Positions 15,562 through 27,500 of a DNA stretch of 42,430 nt are shown one piece after another; position 1 is the first letter of the stretch, and each line of letters opens with the position of its first letter. A program made the translations under genes and the position numbers. The DNA comes from Bacteroidales bacterium (GTDB taxonomy: Bacteria > Bacteroidota > Bacteroidia > Bacteroidales > P3), in NCBI GenBank assembly GCA_017428115.1, contig JAFRRK010000056.1:1-42430 (forward strand), in the 5' to 3' direction. The notes under the pieces were generated by a model that made no database searches, was not told the DNA's origin, and saw nothing but the letters and a program-made list of their open reading frames with translations.

Positions 15562-18500
15562 TAGCGGATAATCATCTTGTGCATACGACGTTGACCATCG
15601 AATTCTAGGCCATAGTAGTATACGCCGCTGGGCAGAGAGCCTTTGTTGAAGGTGATGGTGTGACGACCTTGGCTGTAGTAGTTGGTCTGTTCGTTGACAA
15701 GGCGTCCTACCACATCTGTGACAAAGAATCGTGTTTTGCCGCTGTAGGGTAGCGAGAATTCAATGCGAGTAGAACCGTCATAGGGGTTGGGGTAGTTCTG
15801 TTCGAGTACAAAGTTAGGTTCGTCCACCTCTGGTATGTTCTCGAAATAGTTGAGTACTTCAATGTGGGTAGTTTGGTTATTATTGGGATTGATATCGACG
15901 GTCGGCGTAGTGAATGAACCACTTCCAATGTATTCGCGAGTGCGGCTCTTAGGAATCTTTTTGTTAAGCAATACGTGGCGTTCTTCGCCGGGCTCGAATA
16001 ACATTGTGCCCTCTTCGATGATGTTGCGTTGGCGTTGGCCTCCATTGATGGTATAGTCTAGTGTGATACGTCTAAAGAATTGGACGTTACCATCGTTGCG
16101 AATGACAGCACGCACACGACAGGAGTCGGACATGTTTTCTTCAACTTGGATTTTGACAAATTCCATGTCGTATTGGTATTCTTGGATGACAATGGAGGTA
16201 TCGTTGCGATGGTTGGTATCGCCGGGTACGCTGCAATAGACGGTGAGATAGTTCCAAGGATTTGAGCGAGAGGGTTCTCTACGGCTAAAGCGGTGGACGG
16301 CACGGCCTCCAGATGCAAGTGGCAATGCTCGGTAGAAGGTCTCTTCGAAGCGCGTTGAAGTGTCGCGGTCGATGTAGTATCCTACGGTGAAGCTGTTGGC
16401 CGCAAGGGCACCCACATTGTCGAGGATGGCACAGATGTGGATGTCATTCTGGTCACGTTCGTCGATCATACCTGCTGTGGCTTGGATGTCGGTGATGGCA
16501 GCTATGCCTGCGACTTGCTTGGAGACGGTGTCGTTGTATGGATAGACATCGTTTTCGTAGGTGCACCAAGTGGTGAGGCGCATGGTGCCCATGGTGGCAC
16601 GTTCGCGATGGCGGAAGGTATAGTTGAAGAATTCAGTAGAGCCGAGGTTGCGGCCAAGGTAGTCGGTAAAACGTATGTGCTCCGAAACGGTGTCGTTGTC
16701 ATTGTAGAGGTAGTGTACGTCGCATTCTTCGATTTCGTTCTGTCCAAAGTTACGTAGGAGGACGGTGATGTTGATGCTGTCGCCTGCAACGGCACTGGCT
16801 AGCGGTGAAGTGATGTCGTAGAGGTAAAGGTCGTTGGCGAGTGGCGCCAGTCCAAATGTTTTGCAAGTAGTGTCGTTGTCGCGATAGTAGTCGGACTGTA
16901 CCTTTGTGAAGGCGCAGATGTCAAAGGTGTCGGGGAATGCGCTAGTGATGACGAAAGGTGTCGGGAATTCGAATTCGATGTCTTCGCCTGACGGTATCTC
17001 GGTAGTGCAGATGGCTTCGTGTGGTAGGTAGGTGCCATAGGGTTGATAGCATACAGTGAAGTCGCTGATGTTGTCGTAGCCGTAGTTGTGGATACGGACA
17101 CGTGGATAAATGGTCTGACCAAACTGCGGAGAGGTGGGATACAGAATTTCGCGAACGCCTACATCTACAGAGCGCTGTGCGCGGCCAATAACCATATTGT
17201 CGATGGCAACACCATCGCCAAAGTTGGCGGCAGGTGAGGTTGAGACGGGTGTTGTGAATACAAAGCGGAATTGTACCCTCTGTGCAAATTCACCGCTGAT
17301 ACGTGAAGTTGGGAAGGAAAGGAATTCGTAAGCCCCATTGATAGAGGAGCCAGACCAACCTTCTTCCTGAGTGTACCAACTGCCAGCATCCTCTCCTGTT
17401 TGGCCGGCCTCCCAACGAATATCAGGATCCTCTACTTTTTCCCATTTTCCTAGGTAGTCGAGGTACTCCATCTTGAGGAGTGCGCCTTCGGCCATATTCT
17501 TACTGAGGAGGAAGGTGATGGTGTCGGGACGAATTTGTTGGATGTTGATTATAGGTGTGTAAAGCACGCTGCGGTTGCCATGTTTGCCAGAGACAACGGA
17601 TTCGGTGGTACTGGTGATATAAACGTTCGGTTGAGAGTAGGCTGACGAGATGTTGGTCTTGGCAGGCATGCCACGCTCAAAATAGTTGCGGGTGAAGTTG
17701 TTGTATCCAACTGGTGCATACCATTTGTCAATTGTTTGGTCGAAACTATCGATGAAACGTGGTTCGACTACAAAGAAGCGATGGTATTGATATTGTAGTG
17801 TGTTGTTGGTGGTGTGGAAAGTATCACCTTCTGCTTCAACGGTGCAGGTGAGGTTGGTGGTACCCTCAACGAAGTATACGGAGTCGATGGTGACGGGCGT
17901 GCTCATGCCGGGATCAAGGAGACCGGTCCAATTGATGGCGCCTCTGTAGTAGGGTTCGGCACTGTTGACACTCATGAATCGATAGTTGATGGTGGCTTGA
18001 GTGAGTGGTTCGGAGCCCTTGTTTGCCAACATGATAGTGACATGGTTGTCGGTATCGGTGACGATGTGTTTGCGTGGGTATGCGACACGTGTAAGTGCTG
18101 CATCTACTGTATCGAGCATGCAGTCCTCTTGTACATAAAGTAGGTATTGTTGTAGTTGTCCATTATCATGGGCTGTGGCAGTGTAGGGTCCATTGATGTT
18201 GAGCGTGGAGTCGCCATGTACCCAAACAAGCATTCTCATGTAACCGTAGTGGGCATAGTCAGGAATGGTGAGAGGTAGTTTGAATTCCCGACGGCTGCGT
18301 ACCTTGACTGCATTGGAAATAGAAGCACGACGGGTAAGATTCTCATTGCTATTGAAGTCGTATTGTCCATCGCGGTTGTAGTCGATTGCGATGCATAGGG
18401 TGGCTGCGGTGTTGGAATCCATTTCGTCAAAAGTGTTGGCCACCTCGACGGTAAGTGTGTCTTGAGTACCTCGACGGATATATAGGGTTGGTACTTCGGC

Positions 18501-21500
18501 GTAAGTTGGGTTGTAGGATCCCAGCCACAGATTGTCGTAGCCGATAAGGTCGGGCATTTGGTTGTCAAGTTCGTTGAAGGAGACGTGTGTGATGTTGAAT
18601 CCATCGACACTGCTAGGAGTGTATTTGTTGATAGTGTCGTAGATGGTTTCTGCCAATGAACGGAAGGTGTGGAGGGTTCGTAGCGTGTCGTTGCCATGTT
18701 GCTGGTCATCGGGATGATAAACCCAGGCATTAAGTGTGAATGTGGTATTCGAGAGAGGCTGATTGATTTGTAGCATGGCTGTGTCGTCGAGACAGCCTCC
18801 GAATGTGTGGTCATAGTATGAGACATTGTCCCCCACACGTCCAGGAATAGTGGCACGGACGGTATCGTGAACTTCGAGATAGGTGATACGGCCATTGGCA
18901 TTCATGAACTTGAATGCGATGGGTATGTTGGAAATGGGTTGGCTACCATAGTTGACAACACGGAGTGTGACGGTGTCTTTTTCAAGATACACACGACCAC
19001 TGCCTCGCGGCGAGCGTACTTCTGATATGGAGACATCATAGGTGAGCGGCATGTTGATTCCAACGTTGATGTTTGAGTAGTAGCTTGTGCAGTTGCGCGA
19101 GCTGAGGCAGTAGAGGTAGTAGAGCGAGTCGTGGAAGTATTGAGGTGTGTTGCTCCAGTGGGTGGAACGGTTGTAATTGTTGTTGCCGTTGTAGAAGAAA
19201 CTGCCATCAGTTGTGTCGCGAGTCCAACGGATGACGCGTGATTCGCCCTGAGTGGCCCAGAGGTTGCCATACGTACCATAGTCTACCATGGTGTCGTGGG
19301 CGATAGGGGCATCGGGTGTGTGGTTGGATGTGATATTGATATAGCTGGATGTGTCGTTATGCTGCTTGATGTCGTATTGTGCCGTTACGAATCCACGGAG
19401 GCGGGCGGTGATGTCAAGTAGTGTGCCTGTGGGGTATAGGTTGGGCTCATAGGTGGGTGTAAGGGTCACCTCACGTTGAGTGCCTACGGGAAGAGCTGTG
19501 CCGGCAAATGTCTGGATATCGAGGCTGCTGCTTCCAGGGAAGTTGGGGAAGCTCTGCGTGGAGGGTTGGTGGCAATAGTAATCGTAGCCGAGAGTGAAGT
19601 TGAAGTCGCCGGGGAAGTCTTTCTTACCAGCATTCTTGAGGGTGTAGCGTAGTGGCACACTGAACATACGGCAGTGGTTAGGGTCGCAGGTGCTGTCAAC
19701 AGCCACCGAGACAACCTGGAGATCATAGGCAGGATAGATGAATACTTGAGCCGTGTCTACGTTGTCTTCGGGACGTTGGTCTGTTGCAGAGTTGCCCAAA
19801 TTGAGGACAACAACTATGTTTTGTGTGTCAACAATGCCAAGAGGCGATTCGAGAAGTACGGAGTCTTCAACAAATGATTGGGCGGCCAGACGATTAATGG
19901 TACGTGTCACAGACTGAACCAGAGGATATGTGTCAGCCATATAGCAATACCAAGTGAGGTTGCTCTCAACAGCTGTTCCGTTGTTGAATAATTTTACACG
20001 CACCATGATAGAATCGGTTTCGATGTTGAGCACGGTGGGGTTGGCTCCAGTGGTTATAGCCGGGACATAAGGTTCTGTAATCTCGGCAATGGCAACATCG
20101 TGAGTCTGTCGTATGCAGTTGAATTCGTAAGCACCGATAGTGGGTTTAGGAATCTGTGGACGGATGCATCCTCTAATGTCTGTGATGACATCAGGATTGT
20201 ACTGAGCACGGTCGGCATATTGCGCCAAGAGGGTTTGCAGATTATATATGCTATCAATAAAGTAAGGATAACTTTGGTAAGAGTTATTGTCAGTGTGGTT
20301 TATCAGCCGCAGGCTATCGAGGTTGTTGCAGTTCACACCCCAATAGGCAAATTTGATGACACCTGTAGTGGCATGGGTATCGGCATTGGTCCAATATACA
20401 TTGTAATTGGAGCTCGACATGCAAGTATCGATAGCCACATAGTAGGCGAAGCCCTTACTCTCGTTCTTGAAGATGTTGTTCAACGTATGAATGTACGAAG
20501 AGTTTTGGCAGCTAAATGTACGTGTGGCTGATTGGTTAGGACCGGCATAAAGGTTACAGGTATTATAGTAGACGCTTACGTGTTTAGAGAGTGAGTCGAC
20601 CCAGATGCCAGAAGAAGATAAAGAGGCCACGCCCGTACCATATAATGATACCATATTGTTATAAACGGTAACACGGTCGATGTTGGTGCCTCGGCAATTG
20701 AAAAGGGCAATACCACGCTTGCCGCCATTTCTGTTATCTATCAGGTGCACGTAGTTGCGCTGAATACTGGCGTGGTGTGCCCCTGCAATATAGATGCCTG
20801 TAAGGGGTTTGCTTGCAACTGTCACACCTGAAGCAATGCTGTCGCCATTAACAACAACGGTGTCAGTATTGCGGATATATACGCCCTGGTACCAGAAGTT
20901 CAAAATGTCGGAATTGATAATGGAGATATTGTCGCTATAGCTGTTGCCAACCGAACGAACCGAGTAATATCCACTATCAAGCAGGCAGTTGTTGACAGTG
21001 ATAAAGTGGTTGTTGTCGCCTAGCAGCAGTACGTTGGCATTGGTTGACGAGGCAGTCGTTTTCTTGGAGCGAAGTACACAATTGTGGAAAGTGACGAAGT
21101 TTGATGATTCTACTTTGGCCACATTGGCGAAAATGTTGTTGCCCGAACCAGAAGTGTAGTTGGCGTAGAAAAAGATGCTGTCGAAGTTGATGTATTCAGC
21201 ACCAGAAATATTGATAACATAGTTGCTGGCATTAGTAGGTGTGTGGGTGATTGTTGCCATCCCGCCGGCGCCAGACTCAGTCTTGAATGTGATCGTGTTG
21301 TTGGCATCAGCGCCATCGATATGTTCGAAATTGAGTTGCTCGTTAAAGGTCTGCTCGCATAGCTCGAATACTACGGGCCCTGCAACACCAGCGTTGTGGA
21401 GTGTATCAAGGGCTGTTGAAACATCGGCATAGTCGCTGCCGCATGATCCAATTGTATATGTGCCTGCACAGAAGCGGACATTGAAAGTGCGTATAATGGT

Positions 21501-24500
21501 GTCGTTGGTTGGGACTGTGTCACCTGAAATATTGACCACAGCGGTGACTGTGTGGCGTCCAGGAGTGAAATGTGTGCTCAACAGTGGCACCGTACGTGTG
21601 TAACCCAGTGGCAGATTGTTGGCATTGCCAGTTATTTGCTGCCAACTGCCGTTGTCTATCTTATAACGTAGTGTGTAGTTGGATATATCGTAGTTGCCCC
21701 TATTCTCCAGCACCACACTCAGATTTGTAGTGTCGCACGAGGCAATAACTGTTGTGTCAAGTTCTGCTGTCCAATGGATAGAGGCATCGTTGTCGGGAAT
21801 GTTGGTGACATTAATGTAGATGGGGGAAGTGGGACTTTCGCAGCCAACAGGCTCAAGGAATCCGAAGAGGATGTCGGGACGGTTGTTGCCCTTAGTGCCC
21901 GATGTCTGAGAGGCTTGGTCGGTGGTGGCGTGTTGTTTCGTGATGACAGTGTTGGCTTGAGCGGTATAGCGTGTCTTTACGCCGTTGGTGGGTCCTGCTG
22001 CATTCAGACCACGGGTTATTTCGATGACAATATTGGACGTGCCATCCCATGCAAAAAGTGTGTCAAGAGTATGTTTTATCCATCCAAGATTGTCGTTTGT
22101 AAATGTGTAGTTTGTTCTATTGTACACCTGTGTCAGTCCCGTGATGAAGGTGCCGTTAGCAAAGGTGCTTTGGCTAACAGTGCCCATCTTAATGGTGAAG
22201 TAGTCAAAAGTGAACGTGGTCACATTGGCACCAAACTCTTCCATATAGAATGAAAGTGAGCTCATATCACCTGCCCCGTGGCCTGCGTCTTGTAGCTGTT
22301 GTGCGGTAATGAGATACTGCTCCTTCACATACCTCTGTTTTGGATTGTAGGGTGAAGGATAGCTGTTGTTTGATACCATTGCCAGGGTGCCGATATGTGT
22401 GGTAGCAACATCCTTAAGTGCCACTGAGCGGACATACATGGTGTCGCGGCGGTATATGTAGTTGGTAGTGTACGACCCCGGTGTGGTGGCAAGAGCGTTC
22501 ATATTGATATCGTACCAAATGGTGTGGTCGGAAGCGGGCAGGTCAGTGGCAGTCATTGTGAGGCGTTCGCCATAGCTGACTGTTTGAATTGAGTCAATCT
22601 GTGGGATGGAGGGGGTGTAGTAAGCATTAAAGTAGCCTTGGTTAGTATCGTTCAAGTGGTTGACATCACCGCTTACAGCGTCCACCCATGCCTTTATATG
22701 AAACACGGTGTCGTGGCTGGTCAGCATATTGATGGGTACGCTGAATGTATGGTATATCTCTGAGCGGACTCCTAACCCCGAAGCAATGGTGTCGCTACAG
22801 GCTATGGTGGCACCACCGTCAAGGCTGTACTTTATCACCACAGATGGAACAGGGTTAGAACCATAGTTGTGCACCAGCACAGAGACAGCCTCTGCTGCCG
22901 TGAGGTTACATCCGGTGTCTACTACTGGTTCCTCAACGTATAGGTCGGTGCTGGGTATGCCTGTTACGTGAATGTTCACAGCCGAACGGAATCCCTCGCA
23001 TCCATTGTCGTAATAGCGGATGAGATTCTCTTCGGTCTCACCGATGTGCATGCGTAGCGAGTCGGTGGCCACTTGCCATAGCGAGGCACTTGCTGTGGGC
23101 GATGCATTGGCGGCATTGGTAGGCCATGCAATGCGGCGTGCTCCGGCGGTAGCTGTGTTGGCGGTATTGCCATTGCGGGCTAGATCGATAGCACTTCCCT
23201 GCCATACGGCTGCGGGTATCTGTTGATTGCTCCAGTTGATGGCCTGGCTTGATGGGGTGGATATGACACCATTGAAAGCTACGGCATCAGCTACGCCATT
23301 GCCATCACGGTAAATAACACCAAAATTGGCGGTATATGCAGGTGCCACAACTGTTGAGCTCGGCGCATAAATGGTACGGGTCGAGTCGCTGCCTGTAGAG
23401 ACTGCTCTATATTGTAGTACCAGATTGTCTCCGGGTTGAATAGTGACGTTGGGAAGCTCCCATATCTTGGCTGCGCTGTTGCTCTGCACAATCAGGATGC
23501 TGTCGCCTTCCAGATTGGCTGGATAATCTCCACAGTTTGTCAGCTCAATGGCAAATGCGGTCTGGGTGTTCATCCACGATGGCATGGGATATGTGGCACC
23601 AGCAGCCGTGCGGTTCACCTGCACCTCGGTAATCTTTACCAATGGCAGGTTTCGCTTCTGTGAGATATAGAAGGTCGTATCGTCATACAGCGGTGTGGTG
23701 GTCAGTGTAGGACCGTAGAAGAAGGCTGCGGTGTCTTCCATGCTGTGGTACCATGAGATGCCGGAACGCTGTTGGCGGCCGTTGCCTGAGGTGTAGTAGC
23801 TCACAGGCCATGTGTTCACTCCGGCTGTCGGAGTGATGCTGGCCGTCGTGTTGTAAGCCACATTCTGATTGATGACCGTTGGAGCGGGGGCCGCATATCT
23901 CGAAATCACCGTCCAGATGGCAGTGTCATTCAAGTCGTCAGGGTCAAGATTGCATTTCACCCACCACTTAATAATATATGTGCGGTCGGTATTGCCAGCA
24001 CCGCTGGGTAGCGACATTGTGCGGGTGGATAAGAAATGTATCGTGTCGTTAGGACCACAGTTACGGTTCACCACAAACGATTGTACTGGCCCGTTGTCAA
24101 TGCTATAATATACTGTCATGGGCGATGCGCTACTGGCCGTGTAGGTGCCATTACCAGTGTTTCTGACAGCCACTTCCACAGGTATGCTTGCCGGCGCGCC
24201 GCAATAGTCTTCCATGGGAGTTACAAATTCTTCAGGTTTGAAGTCCACCGACAGAGCTGTCACCTCATAGGCACCTAGGCTGGGAGCTGTGGCAGAACGG
24301 GTAGAACCGAAAAGGTCTATAGTCACCTCTGGTACGGGTACACCCACGTTACGAAGCAGTGCGTTGAACGAGCGTAGGTCAACCCGGCTCACCGAGCCGT
24401 TGGTATAGTTGGGGTTGCCGCTTACCGAGCCTACATCGCCCGGCACTGCGGAGCGCCAACCATTCAGGTTGTTGTAGTTCGAACCGCTCAACTTGTTAAG

Positions 24501-27500
24501 CACACCACTAATAGAATAGTAGCAGTTGTGGTCCACATGCAGATTGGCTGTGTTGTCGCCAGGTATGAACGAGAAGGAATAATTCGAGGTGTCGAACGTG
24601 GCTATTACATTATTTTGGAAATAGCTGTTGCTTATAATGTCGCCACCAAAGGTTGCAGCTGCCACATTCACACGTGTTGGGGCATTCATCCTCACCGAGT
24701 TGAACACCGTCTTTATATACGACCCCTTAATAATGTTCAGGGGCGTGGTCAACATATTGCTCGTCCCATCGTCAACCGAAACCAACATGTTGTTGGCAAC
24801 TATACAGTAGTTGTCGGCATTACCGTGCATGTCTGAAACACCGATACAGCAGGTTCCCTTCGAAGAATAGACTCTGTTACGGGTTATCTGTGTACCGTTG
24901 TAGCAATACTGTCCAAGAATGATATAGCTGGCATTGGTCAGCACGTCGTTGGCAAAATTACTGTCGATAATGGCAGCATCTTGGTTAACAATGCGTATGG
25001 CGGTGTTGACCTGATTGCTAAAGTTGTTAAGGGCCACACGGTTGTATCTGGCGCGTACGTCAGGTGCAGGACCCGTCACATCAACACCTATCGTACCACC
25101 GTAGAAGGTGCAGTTCGCAATCAGCACCGAGTCGGCATCGCCAGTGTTAATCAGCGATTGTGCTGAATTGTTGATGGTGTTACTATCAGCAAACATACAG
25201 TTGAGGAACTGGCAGTGTGCACTGTTTTCGCCCAACTGGACCAACACATCGCAGCGGTTGTCGGCGTAGCGGCCATTCGAAAATCTGATATTATTAAAAC
25301 GAATGCCGCGGGCCTCAGTCATGTCTACCAAGGCTGGCACGTTCTCCGTAAAGCCCCTACGGGTACGGCGGAATGTTACTGTTCCCGCGGGTGTGGCAGG
25401 CTCAAATAGTACGTAGCAGCTGTCCGATGTGCCGGGAATATAGGGGAACTTAGTCACATCATATATTCCAGCAGGCAACTTAATGGTGAGAGGTCCGTTA
25501 ATACCACAGCGGCTCAGCACATACAGGCAGTTCTCCAGCGAGCTGAAATTAGCACTCGAACCTGTGCCCACAGTGCGCACACCGTTGTACGGCCCGTCGC
25601 AGGCAGCAAAGGGGGTGAAGAGTGTGTCGTTGTATGGCTCGTGGTCGCGCATACGTAGTGTGTCGATTGTAATCGTATCGTCCACCCATGCTCTGATGGT
25701 ATGGTAGCCAACGGTGAACAACTGGGAGTCGCACACATGCACACGCACACTGTCGCCGCCGTTTAGCGTACCCGTCCAATCATAGTGTATAAAGTTGCCG
25801 TTATCAACACGATACCATATACGCACCGCATTCATAGGGCTTACTCCATAGTTCTTCAGCCACACAACCACAGAGTCTGTTCCTGTGTTGCAAGGTGTAT
25901 TGTAACTCGGGTAGGCCATCGCTGAAATACCGCAGTCGTACACCAGCGGAATATTCTTTGTCTCAAAAAACTGCATCCAAGGACGAGATGTGGCATTCTC
26001 GCCTACACTTATTCTCGCCAAGTCTGAGCCGAATAACGAAAGATGATACGATGCTTCAGCAACGTCCGAATATATCGATTGTTTGTCGGTGGGGGTGGGA
26101 ACATGCTTAATTTCGTGCCCATAAGGCATATTGTAGTTGTCGTCATATATCACCTGTATTACAACGTCAGAGCCCGAGTAGAAGAAGGTGTCCTGCAGGT
26201 TGACAGTCTTATATGAGCCTGCTGCTGCCTGTTCTATGGTAAATGCCGAATCGTATACAATCTGCATCTCCGATGTGGTAAAGACTCCATTTGTCCCCGT
26301 GCGTATTTGTGAGTATGGGGCATTCATCATGCGGAATTGCAGTCTGGCTCGGGTCACCGTACTAGGCGATGATCTGAGTATAAATCGGAAACTGTTGATA
26401 TATCCTGGCCCAAACCCCATCTCAGCCATTGTCACACTGTCGTATATCCATTCCGACCGGTTGTCTGCCATCCAGGGGAACGGGAATACGTAGCTATTGG
26501 TTTGTGGGCCTTGTGGAGTGCCTGTGTTTGTTCGCCCTCGCACGCATCGGTAAGTCTTCCATTGGTTCGAGTTCTTGGGGAAATATGCAGTGTTGTTGTT
26601 TCTTGTCGAGTCTTTCGCTATTACGTGATAGTGAATCAACGTGTCGTAGCCGTACATCGGTATGCGGCCTTCGAAACGGTTGGTACCACTACGGCGAGTC
26701 ATTGGAATCCTGTGCTCTGTCGGGTTGTTGCCAACACGGTACACTACATACACCGAGTCACTGTTGATGCCTTGTGTCACAGTGGTCGTCACATCGGCCA
26801 TTATCTTTGCGCCACGGCTGCTAGGATAGTCCAGATGGTCAGGGAATGAGCGCATCGTAATCGTAGGTGTCACCATCTGCTGGCTGGACGCCCTGATTCG
26901 TATGTCGTCAATATACCAACCCGCTGTGCTAGTGGCCAATTGGCGAGCACCTAGCTTGAAACGTATTTGCAACTTCAAATATTGGGGATCCAACACACCG
27001 CGGAGCAGCGTTTCCAAATTAAAACGCTCCTTTTTCCACAGAGTATTGTTTGCTGATGGGGCCGACTCCCAGTCATAGTACGAGTTTGTACTGAACGACG
27101 CTGTACTAGAGAACTCGGCACTACCTCCTTCTCGTGTGTCATAGTGCGTACTACCCAGCTGCGTCCACAACGTCTGGTCTATTCGTTTTGCCTCAATCAT
27201 ACACACCTCCATTCGCGTACCCTCTGGTTGGTGTAGTGGGTTGACAAATGCAATGTGCATGAATTCAAGAGTGAAATAGTTGAAGTCCGTGTTGAACGAA
27301 AAGTCAATGGTGTCCAACAACACTTCAACCGTCTGACTCTGCGTGTGCGTCATCTTCAAAGCGCGGTTGCCGCCCGACACGATGCTTGTCTGGGTGGCTG
27401 CTTGTGTACTTGATGCCGTATAGGTGGCAGGTGTTCCTGTCTCAAAATCCTGTGAGTAGATTTCATAGATTTGGGCATGGGACACAACTGCCGTTAAGGC

